A stretch of DNA of 64,000 nucleotides from Adenophora triphylla var. japonica (lineage: Eukaryota > Streptophyta > Magnoliopsida > Asterales > Campanulaceae). Of the stretch, positions 22,796 to 34,147 are shown piece after piece (position 1 is the stretch's first letter; each line of letters begins with the position of its first letter). Under the pieces are notes generated by a model. The model was not told the origin of the DNA, ran no database searches, and worked only from the letters and a program-made list of their open reading frames with translations. Where the stretch lies: contig JAFEMH010001491.1 of the NCBI GenBank assembly GCA_022495995.1, positions 402,309 to 466,308 on the forward strand. The letters run 5' to 3'. The translations under genes and the position numbers were made by a program.

Positions 22796-24660
22796 TCATT
22801 CCGAGGGTAAGAGGCCGAGTGGAATGAAAAAGGGTGGAGGCAAGTTCACTCCTTTTGAACCCAATTTCGCTTCTTCTTCCTGAGCCATTGCGGGGATGGA
22901 GAAAACCTTTTCCAATGTCCTGGATTTGGAGGGAGAGCCGTTTGTTGGAGGAGGTTCTTCTCCAATGAAGTTTATGTTGTAGTCTCCATCGTCATCCTCA
23001 AAATTGTCTCTTTCCACCCTCTCGACCACGAGGGTTTCGTGCCCGCCGCCGGTTATTATTGGGGGCCCGGTTGTTTTTGATCCATCTCGGTTAGTTCTCC
23101 ATCATTGATTCTTTGCCGAATTACTCTCTTTAGCCGGAAGCCCCTCTGTTCCGTGCCCGTGATCATTATGAAATTCGCAGAACTTTGTCCTACTCCTCTC
23201 ACTTGGTTTTCGAGCATGGGGAGGAGGAGGAAAATCTCGATGCCCTCATGATCACCGCCGCGGCTCCTGCGAGCTCGGTGTAGATCAAGCTTCCGCTACT
23301 TTTCTCCGAGTTTGTCCGACCCACGACCTCTGTTCTTGCCCCGGTTGTTAACTTGGGCAGCCTCCGGGGTGGTCTCCCGAACTTGGCTTATTCTTTCCGT
23401 CGAAGCTCTGTGGAACGGGCATACCGCTCTCCTCGGCAGAGGCAATGGCGTAAGCCCTTTCATACATCTCCTCCACTGTTTTTGGCGGGCCGGGAGGCGA
23501 AATTCAATTTTAGGAAGGAGGAGGAGAGGCCTCCTCAAAGCAAAGTCTAATATCCTCCTTCTAGATCCACTATCTCCTCGCTCACCTTCGAAGCGAGCAA
23601 TGTAATCTTTTGTGGATTCGCTGGGGCCTCGCTGACACCTGACAAGATCTCGTTTTGGTCTAGCGGCACCCTGGCCCAAAGAAAGGCATTAAGAAAATGT
23701 TCCCGAAGTGGCCGAAAGAGTCGATGGAGCGGGGTTTTAGAGCCAAAGATCCAGATAGGGTCTTCGCCCGTGAAAGTGGCAGCTAGAGCTTTGCACATTA
23801 CGGATTCGTCCGCGGAGAATAATGCCATTTGTCCTCAAATCGACCCATGTGGCTCCTCGCGTTCTTGGAACCATCATATGTATCCATCTCGGGGCTTCCC
23901 TTCGGATAGGTGCCCGCGCGATCTTGTCGCCGAAGGCATCCATTGTGCGACCACATTTTTGGGCCGCTTCGATGGGTTTCCCACATTTTCGCATGAAATC
24001 AACGAACTCGTGGTTCTCGCTATCAATCTTCTCGTTTTACTGCGTGGAGCCACGGCCTTCCTCGTCTGAGCTGTGGTAGTGCTTGGGGCCTCACACGTTG
24101 ATTAGATCGCGCCTCTTCGCCAATCTCCTCGCTATCATCCACGTGCACCACACCGCGCTACCATCCGTCCGCGCTCAAGGGTCGGGTTCAACCCGGCTTG
24201 CTCCCGCCGCTGACTAGCAAGTGATTTAGCTGAGCTCGCTGGGAGAACCTTGGGACCCTTGTGGAAACCGTAGCCCTCCATTGGCCTCTATTTCGAACAT
24301 TTCCAACCGTTGGTCGGCAATCACCATGGCCTCGCCGACCAGCCTTGGATTTGGAGTCCGCAATTTCTTGTCTCCTTAGGATTTGCTCCGGGGAGAGAGG
24401 AGTGTTCATGGTGGTGTTTCGGGGAGCTTGGGAGTTTTGGGACTTTTGTTTAGGAGGGCTTGTGCCTTTTCAAAGACGTATTTGGTCCGTGAGCCTCGCG
24501 TATGGCTTTCTCGACCGGGGAAAGTGGCGCGAGCAGACCGAACGAGCCCCCATTCCGTTGAAGACAGAGTTAGTTTGTTTTCCCTATTGATAGCGGAGGG
24601 CGAGGCTTGGTTCTCATCCTCCAAGGTCAAATGACCAGCTTTTCCAAAGATCTTAGACAT
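22796..24660 (-). pseudogene. Gag region of the Tat element
   Basis: Opens at the ATG at 24660 (MSKIFGKAGHLTLEDENQAS). It passes through an MNTPLSPEQILRRQEIADSK block (from 24409) to the capsid core: MALFSADESVMCKALAATFT at 23828, with LREHFLNAF, then STKDYIARFEGE (about 23610). Near 23200-23090 a CEFHNDHGHGTEGC pattern is the zinc-like C-H-C block common before the protease of these elements. The final frame, 22796-23029, is acidic and then proline-rich. Gag forms the particle that packages element RNA. At least four frameshifts break it. Confidence 0.8.
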
Positions 24661-24785
24661 ATTTTGTGAAAAGATGATGGAAAAAGAAGAGCCTTTCGCA
24701 CTCGTTTTGTTTAGGACACGAGAGGTGCCTTGAAAACAAAATATACGGGAAGTAAATAAAGAAAAGATTAAACCTGCTTTCTAGC

Positions 24786-24803
24786 TTCCTAAGAATGGAA
24801 CCA
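24786..24803 (-). other. Candidate primer-binding site
   Basis: On the minus strand, one base after the 5' LTR end, the sequence reads TGGTTCCATTCTTAGGAA. TGG complements the CCA end of a tRNA, as in LTR-element primer sites. I could not match the rest to a specific tRNA from memory. Confidence 0.4.
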
Positions 24804-24804
24804 C

Positions 24805-25706
24805 CGATGACGCCAAGCCGTTCAGTGGTCGTGAGCGGTTTGAGGATATCTCGGCTAGGATATTTAAGTGGTTGGTTTGTACCTAGATCACAACACAAAG
24901 AAGCACCGTTAAGGTCAAAGTTGGATGTTACTCCAACTCAGCCCTCGTGTGAGAGTAAGAATACTGAGATAATAAGGCTTTGAATACCTTGGAGTGTGTG
25001 TGTGTTTAGGGTTTAGAGTAATATGGCTTACTCAATTGTCTATGGAACTTACCTTGCCCAAGGGGGTAAAGACCTTCTATTTATAGGCAATGCAATGGTG
25101 CTTGTTGAGGTAAGCAATGAGATCAGCCCTAGGGGGCACTTTGGTATTTGACCAGCTACACGTGTCCGCAGCTAATTGGTCCTGTCAGGGAGGGAACATT
25201 GACTGTCCAGGGGACATGGCTGAAAGGGACATGAGCCGTGTAGCCGGCTTAGAGTATTAAATGGAATGGTAGGCGCCTGACTGAGCCGCATTGAATGCGT
25301 GATGGGGGAGCCGGCAAGTAGCCTGTCAGAGCCAGTAAGCTTAACTTGCTCAGTAAGGCTTGACATTAACCGGGAAGCAGGCATGTGCCCGCGGTCAATA
25401 TTGTGGCCGCAATCAAAGGTATATGACGCGAGCACGGTTGATGCGGGCATGCCTACGGCGGGCATGAGTCCTCGCGGACATTCACTCTGCGGGCACGGAC
25501 CCAACGGTCACAGGTCGTGCGGGCACGAATATAGCGATCAGGATCCTTCCGATCTTTGATAGGATTAATGCGGGGAGGGACGCGGTCTTGACCTCAAGGG
25601 CCTATCTGTCCGCGGTCTTCCCCCCCAGCGGTCTAGGAACTGCCACGTCACTGGTTCCTTGGACCAGACCGAGCGCGGGCCCGGTCCAGTAGATCCGGGC
25701 TCATCA
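24805..25706 (-). repeat. 5' LTR of the Tat element (902 bp)
   Basis: Right-hand LTR on the plus strand and 5' LTR in element orientation. It aligns with 12799-13700 and ends GGGCTCATCA directly before the ATAAT target duplication. Typical differences from the other LTR are CTG/CCG and CAG/CGT changes near the start (24810-24840), matching the CHG-centred error signature. Confidence 0.93.
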
Positions 25707-26153
25707 ATAATCATAACACATGTCAAAAGTTCAACTCATAACACATATCAAAAGTTCAACTCATAAGTTGTTGAATTTTCAGATTGTTAGTTCCTGACCT
25801 TAGTGCACTTAAACCATCATAACTTCTTATTCATAAATGGTATGACTATGAGAGTTGCATTTCTGAAAACTACATAAAGAGTACTACAATTTAGACCGAC
25901 ATTTCACTGCCAAAGGACCTGAGATGAGTGAGATATCATCATTTAAAGTCAGACCTAAATTGCAGATTTTCTGCTACAGAACTTTGAGACAGCCCCTGTT
26001 CAAAAGTTTATATCTCAGTCTATACTTAGAGGATTGGGACGAAATTCGGTGGGGTTGTTCATAACATACTAGGGTAAGTTTCTACCAAATTTCACTCCAA
26101 AAGGATGGACATATATTGAGTTATGGTTTATATGTTGGTTTGGTTTGACTTCA

Positions 26154-26231
26154 TAGCTCGGTTTCACAACTCGGCCTCGTAGCTCGGCCTCGTAGCTCGG
26201 TCTCGTAGCTCGATCTCGTAGCTCGGTTTAA
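26154..26231. repeat. 13-bp minisatellite within the hAT right arm
   Basis: Six tandem 13-bp units of the type TAGCTCGGCCTCG (26154, 26167, 26180, 26193, 26206, 26219), the outer ones diverged. It appears to be a local amplification of the element's subterminal GCTCGG motif. Confidence 0.8.
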
Positions 26232-26941
26232 TGGCTAAACGGTTTAGCTCGGTTCGGCTCGGTTTGGCTTGGCACCCTCAAACCGCAAGCTAAACCGAAC
26301 CATGTGGTTTGCAATTTTTATAAACCGAGCTAAACCACTTAAATAAAAAAACCGAGCTAAACCCCACGGTTTAGCTCGGTTCGATCTCAAACCGCGGTTT
26401 GAGCTAAACCACTTACACCCCTAATCCTTGCAGTTGCGAGAACCTCTTCAAGTACTTCTTGAAAAAAGAAATAATCTCTATTTTTGAAATAATCATTTGC
26501 TTCCTCTCCCATTGGAAGCTATTTAAGTACTTCTTGAAAAAAAAAATATTACTCTATTTTTGAAATTATTATTTACTTTCTCTCCCATGAAATTATCAAC
26601 ACACCACCATCTTCCAAGGCTTCACCCACCACCCACCACCAACAATACCACCATCACTACCAACTAACACCAACACAACCGCCATCATCACCCAACACCA
26701 CCATCAACCTCCATCTCAACCAACCTCGACACCTTGTCTCGAGTCCAAGTTTCGAAATCCAAAAACACACCTCACCAAAATCCTCAAATCTCTAAATCAA
26801 AAATCACAATCAACAACAACAAAATAACAATCTGATACAAGCATCACTCGTATCTTCAATTTATATACCACTGCATCTTTTTCAAAATGAAGATCTGACT
26901 TCAAAATCAGATTAAAAAAATTCCTTCAGATCTGTAATAAC

Positions 26942-27422
26942 GATAGGAGGGTGAATTTAGTAAAATGCTGGGAGGGTGTACTTATTAAGCTAAGAATTAT
27001 ATGGTTAAGCAAAATACAACTTGTCTTAGAAGGTAGTATTGCTTTGTTAAAGGAATTATATGATAAATGCCTCTATTTATAAAACCTTAGGCGAGATGCA
27101 AAATTCTATAAAAACTTGCACTTACGCATTACTCTTGCCGTCACTCTTATACCTAAAGGTATAAGAGTATAATTACTTTTATGCCTTAAAAGTACAAAAG
27201 TATTTTCTTTCACATTTTTCAATTTTTCTTAAAACTAATAAAAAAATCTTATATTTTATTAATCAATACGCTTCTATATATACCCAAGATTATAAAACTA
27301 AAATAACTCTTATACCTATTTATAATAGTGAGTTTATATGGGATGTGGTTTTATATGAGATTTTGATCTCGGGCTTTAATAATGTGTGAACTTTTAAATC
27401 TCACTTGAGCTTTTATGAAAAA
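26942..27422. repeat. 480-bp dispersed direct repeat, right copy
   Basis: Second copy of 11329-11807. In module copy 2 only its beginning is present (53957 to about 54021), after which the two module copies carry unrelated sequence until about 27575 / 54143. Either copy 1 gained this block by ectopic exchange or copy 2 lost it. Confidence 0.8.
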
Positions 27423-28087
27423 TGATTTGGGACGAGGGAGCCCCATGAAATTAAAGGAACCTGGGTGGTTAATGACATGTTAGTAAAAAAAAAAAATACA
27501 ATCTACGTCCAAAAATTAATTTTCATTTTTGCTTTTAATTAAGAACAAAAAATGAAGCCAAATAATATTGTCCATGTTCAAAATGAATGGTAAACAATAT
27601 TAATTTTAAATTTACTAAAAATAAATAATTTTCTTTTAAATATATCATCAAAGTAAGTTGATTGTCTAAATCAAAATCAAACTATCTTTTTTTAGACAAC
27701 TAGGAGGGGGTTTGTTACGTGTGGTGGTTGCATAGGCGCGAGGAGCAGACAGTTGAGAGGTCCTAGGATGTTGACGATTTTTATTTGGGTTTGAAAGTTG
27801 GTTATGCAGTACGGAAGCAAAGATTCGCGAATAGCAAGCGCTAAACACAAGAATTCACAAACAATGAATCCTAGAAAAGCAATAAATCGGAATCCATCAG
27901 AAAAAAGATAAAACCCTTCAAATTAAAATATCAAAACTGAGTTTAACAAAGCCTAAAAGTGTTTAAATACCTCCTTACAACCCTAAAACGAATTAATAAA
28001 GCAAAGACCAAAATAACTCTAACTTATTATTCAAAATTCAGTAAAAACGGAATTAAAGCAAAATAAGAGAACTGGTGAAATGACGCG

Positions 28088-28193
28088 AGGCGGCCGCCTG
28101 GGATCAAGTCAGGCGGACGCCTGCCCATGGATGGGGCGGCCGCCTGGGCGGCAGAAACTTCCTCCTTGCATCAATATGAGGCGGACGCCTGGG
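28088..28193. repeat. Cluster of four GC-rich palindromic GGCGGCCGCC motifs
   Basis: AGGCGGCCGCCTG (28088), AGGCGGACGCCTG (28111), GGGCGGCCGCCTG (28134) and AGGCGGACGCCTG (28179) within 106 bp of otherwise AT-rich DNA. The first and third contain a NotI-type GCGGCCGC palindrome. They lie at and beyond the 3' end of the Copia gag frame. Conserved in copy 2 at 54663-54768. Confidence 0.85.
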
Positions 28194-28945
28194 CTCCAGT
28201 GTGTTGTCCTGCAGCGTGCTGTCCTGCATCATTGGTTTGTGGGTATTGTTGGCGGAATCTAGGGCATTGACAGAGAAAGTGACCAACAATTCGACACCAT
28301 TGACAACGGCCCTTGTATGGGACGACATTAGGGTTGGTGGTTTGATTGTTGTGGCTGCATAGGTTGGTATTGTATGTAGGGGCGGAAGATTGACCGGAGG
28401 TAGATCTAATTTTTTTGGAAGGGTGTTTGGCAATGTAGTGAACCGTGGGGGTAGGGAATGTGGTGGGAGTGAGTGTGGATTTGTGTTTTAGGGTTAGCAC
28501 TTGGTTTATAAGTCTTTCATGGAGTTCATCAAAGGTAATCGGATTTTCATGGCTTTGAACGGCTTGAATAACGCTATCATAATCCGGCATTGAGTTGGTC
28601 GAGGACACGTTCATCTATGTCTTTCAGATCTAAGGGACGACCAAGGAAAGCAAGTTGGTCGGTGCATGACTTGATGCCTCGCATGTAGTCGGTTATGGGG
28701 CGAGGACCCTTCGTGATATTGCGAAGACGATCCTTGATATGTTTTAGATGGGCTCGGGATGGGTTTGCATATGTGTCTTGGCGAGGGTTTTCCAAGTATT
28801 GTGGGTGGTGGAGCATTGAGAGATTAAGGAGACAAGAGGTGTTGATAGAGTTCCGGCTAAGGCTACAAGGAGGAGTTTGTCTAGCCGAAATCATGTAATG
28901 ATCACAGCTCTGTCCAACAATAAATATTGTAATTAACTTGTTCAA
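28171..28945 (-). pseudogene. Copia-type gag remnant (copy 1)
   Basis: Two overlapping minus-strand frames. The first (28577-28945) includes ANPSRAHLKHIKDRLRNITK, then ITDYMRGIKSCTDQLAFLG. The second (28171-28614) includes PITFDELHERLINQVLTLKH and a zinc knuckle CQWCRIVGHFLCQC (CX2CX4HX4C). This is the gag polypeptide of LTR copia-type elements (UBN2 family), which coats element RNA. A frameshift near 28600 joins the frames. No protease, integrase, RT or LTR is found nearby, so it is a truncated relic. Sequence upstream of the core is not typical gag and contains one arm of a 55-bp inverted repeat. Confidence 0.85.
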
Positions 28946-28962
28946 AAATTTTAATATTGCTT
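28908..28962. repeat. 55-bp inverted repeat, left arm (copy 1)
   Basis: CTCTGTCCAACAATAAATAT... is the reverse complement, with about four mismatches, of 29814-29868. Arms are about 850 bp apart and enclose two Stowaway elements. The left arm overlaps the start of the Copia gag frame. Also present in copy 2 (55486-55540 and 56386-56440). Confidence 0.8.
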
Positions 28963-29095
28963 ATGGGTGTTTATTTCTGTATGTTCAATGTTTAAATAAT
29001 TTTGGGTCTTAACTAAAGATGGAGAGATATTGTGAATTCCACGTCCACGATGTATTGCTTCTTATTTACCTTGAATATTATGCTGTTTTTGACTA

Positions 29096-29382
29096 CTCCC
29101 TCCGTCCCCCACCAACTGATATTAAAATTTTGGGCACACATATTAAGAAAAACAAGAGAGAGAAAAAGTGGAAGAAAATGTTGTGAGTATGAAAAATTAA
29201 ATAGAAGAGAGAATGAGTGGGAGGAATAGTTAGGAAAGAGAATGTTGTGAGTGTAAAAGTAAAATAGGAGAGAATGAATGGGGAAAATAATAGTAAAGAT
29301 TCCATTTCATTTTGAACATTATCAATTGGTGTGGAACAGACCAAAACAAAAATAAGTATCAATTAGTATGAGACGGAAGGAG
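29096..29382. mobile_element. Stowaway-type MITE, 287 bp (copy 1)
   Basis: Starts CTCCCTCCGTCCC after TA (29094-29095) and ends GACGGAAGGAG before TA (29383-29384). Termini are inverted with small changes. No transposase. Orthologue at 55674-55957. Confidence 0.85.
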
Positions 29383-29516
29383 TATATCTTAACTTCATTA
29401 TTAACTCAACTCGATCAATTCACAAATCATTGAGTTATTGTATAAACCTCTTTCATCATCCTGTCTAATCCAACACGTTATGAAATTTCTCAACTTTAGA
29501 AACATCTCGGTAAATA

Positions 29517-29787
29517 CTTCTTCCGTCCCACGTCATTGTGAACCATTTTTCCGGGCACGATAATTAAGAAATATTATTAAGATAATGAAAATGTGTGGTA
29601 GGAAATGAAGAGAGAGAATGAGTGGAGTTGGTTGAATAAATTGTGTGGTAGGAAATGAAGAGAGAGAATGAGTGGGTGGGGTAGGGTGAATATAAAATAA
29701 TAAATTTATTTTCATTTTGGACAGTTTGCATTCACGTGGGACGGATCAAAATGGAAATAAGTTTACATTCACGTGGAACGGAGGGAG
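29517..29787. mobile_element. Stowaway-like MITE, 271 bp (copy 1)
   Basis: Starts CTTCTTCCGTCCCACGT after TA (29515-29516) and ends ACGTGGAACGGAGGGAG before TA (29788-29789). An internal stretch GTGTGGTAGGAAATGAAGAG is duplicated (about 29592 and 29642). Orthologue 56092-56359 has a degraded right terminus. Confidence 0.8.
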
Positions 29788-29813
29788 TATAATTTAGATG
29801 TACTTTTTTTCAA

Positions 29814-29868
29814 AAGCAATAGTAAAATTTTCGAACAAGTTAATTACAATATTTATTGCTGGACAGAG
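29814..29868. repeat. 55-bp inverted repeat, right arm (copy 1)
   Basis: Reverse complement of 28908-28962 with a few mismatches; see the left arm. No target duplication or transposon terminus was recognised at either arm. Confidence 0.8.
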
Positions 29869-30435
29869 GAAAAAGTTGATTATCCATCGAAATATTTCGA
29901 CAAATGTTCTTAAGACATTGATTGTTGGATGAGAATAAGCTCTAGATTACATGAATTTTACTTCATTACTTGACATTTTTCGTGCAAAGAATTTACGCAT
30001 GTATGAAAGCTAATCAAGCCTAAAATTTGAGCCGATAGGGAGCTTATAATGGCCCCACTTTTAATGGGCAAACATGAAAATATGGAAAATGATGTCCATG
30101 AAAGCTTTAGCTTTTTAAGTGATGCATGAAAGTTGGGGCATTACCAATTTACCAAGCCAAGAAATGCACCAAACAAAACCTAACTTAGGTTTTGATCACG
30201 TATACCTTTGATACTTTCAGTTTTCATAATAAAAAGAATATTACAGTTGACTTATCAATATTTTTATATAACGTGTTTTGTTTATTTGTACATATCAGAT
30301 AAAATTGTGATGAAACTATTTTCTAAACAAGAAATGCAAACCTTTATTTAAAATAGAAGGAAATACAATTCAAGTGTATGAACCAGGATGACAGGCAGTC
30401 GGATTGTACATGCTCACACTCCATCCAGTCAATTT

Positions 30436-33400
30436 ATTTCTGTAGTGTGCAGAGATTCCACTGGACATGGGAATTTTTCAGACTTTTGGCGGAAGCCTAT
30501 GGCGCTCTCAAACAAAGATCAAACCAAAGTTAGACTTGCTCGTGTTAATAGCGATTTCAATGTCCTCCCCTTCATTCTCTCTCTAAAAACATTTGAAATT
30601 TCAACTTGTCATGAAAAATCTGATTTTTGCCTTAAAAAAAATGGAGATCCAGCCAAACCAGACTTCAATAGGGCATAAAAGATGCAAACCCTGCCCGCCT
30701 ACGCTTGGTGTCTACGCGCAACATTGTTTGAAAGAGAAAGAACCATAAAAAATGGAGCTGGCAAAAATGGAAGAGAAAGAGAGAGAGAGAAGGGCCGGAG
30801 TAAGAGACGGTGGTGCAGGGTGAATAACAACTCTCCAAAATCAATTACCGTATAATCCCTCTAAATACACCCCCACAAAATACACACTCCCCCCTCTCTC
30901 TCTCTCTGTCTCTATACTCTCTCTACCCTACCACCTCCGATGACCATTTCTCCTACTCCGGCGATCATCTCTATCTATCACTCTCCGGCCACCATCCCTT
31001 CGCCTCCCTACCTCCGGCCACAATCCCTTCGCCTCCCTACCTCAGAGAAAGAAAAGAAGAGAGAGAGAGAAAAAGCATGACACTGTATGTGTGTGAGAGA
31101 GAGAGACCATTTCTGCAGTGTGCAGAGATTCCACTGGATATGGGAACTTTTCAGACTTTTGGCAAAAGCCTATGGCGCTCTCAAACAAAGATCAAACCAA
31201 AGTTAGACTTGCCCGTGTTAATAGCGATTTCAATGTCCTCCCCTTCATTCTCTCTCTAAAAATATTTGAAATTTCAACTTGTCATGAAAAATCTGATTTT
31301 TGCCTTAAAAAAAATGAAGATCCAGCCAAACCAGACTTCAATAGGGCATAAAAGATGCAAACCCTGCCTGCCCACAATAATGGTGTCTACCGGCGGCAAC
31401 ATTGTTTGAAAGAGAAAGAACCATAAAAAATGGAGCTGGCAAAAATGGAAGAGAGAGAGAGAGAGAAGGGCCGGAGTAAGAGACGATGGTGCAGGGTGAA
31501 TAACAACTCTCCAAAATCAATTACCGTATAATCCCTCTAAATACACCCCCACAAAATACACACACCCCCCTCTCTCTCCCTCTCTATACTCTCTCTACCC
31601 TACCACCTCCGACCACCCATAATTCCGACTACCTCTCCCCTCCCCTACTCCGACGACCATTTCTCCTACTCCGGCGATCATCTCTATCTATCACTCTCCG
31701 GCCACCATCCCTTCGCCTCCCTACCTCCGGCCACCCTCCCTTCGCCTCCCTACCTCAGAGAAAGAAAAGAAGAGAGAGAGAGAGAGAAAGAATGACACTG
31801 TATGTGTGTGAGAGAGAGAGACCATTTCTGCAGTGTGCAGAGATTCCACTAGATATGGGAACTTTTCAGACTTTTGGCGGAAGCCTATGGCGCTCTCAAA
31901 CAAAGATCAAACCAAAGTTAGACTTGCCCGTGTTAATAGCGATTTCAATGTCCTCCCCTTCATTCTCTCTCTAAAAACATTTGAAATTTCAACTTGCCAT
32001 GAAAAATCTGATTTTTGCCTTAAAAAAAAATGGAGATCCAGCCAAACCAGACTTCAATAGGGCATAAAAGATGCAAACCCTGCCTGCCCACAATAATGGT
32101 GTTTACCGGCAGCAACATTGTTTGAAAGAGAAAGAACCATAAAAAATGGAGCTGGCAAAAAATGGAAGAGAGATAGAGAGAGAAGGGCCGGAATAAGAGA
32201 CGATGGTGCAGGGTGAATAACAACTCTCCAAAATCAATTACCGTATAATCCCTCTAAATACACCCCCACAAAATGCAAACTCCCCCCTCTCTCTCCCTCT
32301 CTATACTCTCTCTACCCTACCACCTCCGACCACCCATAATTCCGACTACCTCACCCCTCCCCTACTCCGACGACCATTTCTCCTACTCCGGCGATCATCT
32401 CTATCTATCACTCTCTGGCCACCATCCCTTCGCCTCCCTACCTCCGGCCACCCTCCCTTCGCCTCCCTACCTCAGAGAAAGAAAAGAAGAGAGAGAGAGA
32501 AAGCATGACACTGTATGTTTGTGAGAGAGAGAGACCATTTCTGCAGTGTGCAGAGATTCCACTGGATATGGGAACTTTTCAGACTTTTGGAGGAAGCCTA
32601 TGGCGCTCTCAAACAAAGATCAAACCAAAGTTAGACTTGCCCGTGTTAATAGCGATTTCAATGTCCTCCCCTTCATTCTCTCTCTAAAAACATTTGAAAT
32701 TTCAACTTGCCATGAAAAATCTGATTTTTACCTTAAAAAATAAAAATAAAAATGGAGATCCAGCCAAACTAGACTTCAATAGGGCATAAAAGATGCAAAC
32801 CCTGCCTGCCCACAATACTGGTGTCTACCGGCGGCAACATTGTTGGAAAGAGAAAGAACCATAAAAAATGGAGCTGGCAAAAATGGAAGAGAGAGAGAGA
32901 GAAGGGCCGGAGTAAGAGACGATGGTGCAGGGAGAATAACAACTCTCCAAAATCAATTACCGTATAATCCCTCTAAATACACCCCCACAAAATACACACT
33001 CCCCCCTCTCTCTCCCTCTCTATACTCTCTCTACCCTACCACCTCCGACCACCCATAATTTCGACTACCTCTCGCCTCCCCTACTCCGACGACCATTTCT
33101 CCTACCCGGCGATCATCTCTATCTATCACTCTCCGGCCACCATCCCTTCGCCTCCCTACCTCCGGCCACCCTTCCTTCACCTCGATACCTTAGAGAAAGA
33201 AAAGAAGAGAGAGAGAGAGAGAGAAAGCATGACATTGTATGTGTGTTAGAGAGAGAGAGACCATTTCTGCAGTGTGCAGAGATTCCACTGGATATGGGAA
33301 CTTTTCAGACTTTTGACGGAAGCCTATGGCGCTCTCAAACAAAGATCAAACCAAAGTTAGACGTTCCCGTGTTAATAGCGATTTCAATGTCATCCCCTTC

Positions 33401-34116
33401 ATTCTCTCTCTAAAAACATTTGAAATTTCAACTTGCCATGAAAAATCTGATTTTTGCCTTAAAAAAAAATGGAGATCCAGCCAAACCAGACTTCAATAGG
33501 GCATAAAAGATGCAAACCCTGCCTGCCCACAATACTGGTGTCTACCGGCGGCAACATTGTTTGAAAGAGAAAGAACCATAAAAAATGGAGCTGGCAAAAA
33601 TGGAAGAGAGAGAGAGAGAAGGGCCGGAGTAAGAGACGATGGCGCAGGGTGAATAACAACTCTCCAAAATCAAATACCGTATAATCCCTCTAAATACACC
33701 CCCACAAAATACACACTCCCCCCTCTCTCTCCCTCTCTATACTCTCTCTACTTTACCACCTTCGACCACCCATAATTCCGACTACCTCTCCTCTCCCCTA
33801 CTCCGACGACCATTTCTCCTACTCCGGCGATCATCTCTATCTATCACTCTCCGGCCACCATCCCTTCGCCTCCCTACCTCCGGCCACCCTCCCTTCGCCT
33901 CCCTACCTTAGAGAAAGAAAAGAAGAGAGAGAGAGAGAAAGCATGACACTGTATGTGTGTGAGAGAGCGAGACCATTTCTGCAATGTGCAGAGATTCCAC
34001 TAGATATGGGAACTTTTCAGACTTTTGGAGAAAGCCTATGGGGCTCTCAAACAAAGATCAAACCAAAGTTAGACTTGCCCATGTTAATAGCGATTTCAAT
34101 GTCCTCCCCTTCATTC

Positions 34117-34147
<31 letters not shown>

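Larger units (their letters stand above)
12799..25706 (-). mobile_element. Tat-lineage Ty3/Gypsy LTR retrotransposon, 12.9 kb, degenerate
   Basis: Two 902-bp LTRs with TGATGA...TCATCA ends (the outer left base of the inner LTR is C) lie in direct orientation and are flanked by a 5-bp duplication ATAAT (12794-12798 and 25707-25711). Coding order on the minus strand is gag, protease, RT, RNase H, a second RNase H and integrase. RNase H duplication before integrase plus a spliced antisense gene between pol and the 3' LTR points to the Tat group (relatives of Retand, Grande, Ogre). All coding regions are broken by frameshifts. LTRs differ by a few percent by eye, but many differences fall at CAG/CTG, so dating from them would be unsafe. 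Confidence 0.93.
12594..26423. mobile_element. Non-autonomous hAT element, split by a nested retrotransposon
   Basis: Outer termini are TAGGGGTGTAAATGGTT at the left and the inverse of TAGGGGTGTAAGTGGTT at the right (16 of 17 match). They are flanked by a perfect 8-bp duplication ATCCTTGC (12586-12593 and 26424-26431). An 8-bp TSD with a (T/C)AGGGGTGT terminus is typical of the hAT superfamily. Without the nested element it is about 0.91 kb (12594-12798 plus 25712-26423) and carries many subterminal GCTCGGTT / AACCGAGC motifs on both strands. No transposase is present. The module copy at 53437-53444 has a single ATCCTTGC, the empty site. Confidence 0.92.
26432..30435. other. Non-satellite module, copy 1, right half
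   Basis: Continues the module after the hAT element and aligns with 53445-57000. It holds a 75-bp tandem duplication (26450-26524 and 26525 to about 26590, AAGTACTTCTTGAAAA...), CACCA-rich DNA (26600-26760), the 480-bp repeat, about 650 bp of AT-rich DNA without genes (27423-28079), the Copia gag remnant, two MITEs and about 570 bp with nothing recognisable (29869-30435). It ends in GCTCACACTCCATCC and joins the satellite at TTTCTGTAGTGTGCAG. Confidence 0.9.

Noticed and set aside
27666..27848. 60-codon minus-strand ORF, repeated at 54241-54423
   Set aside because: Shared only because of the module duplication; no domain and no expression signal.
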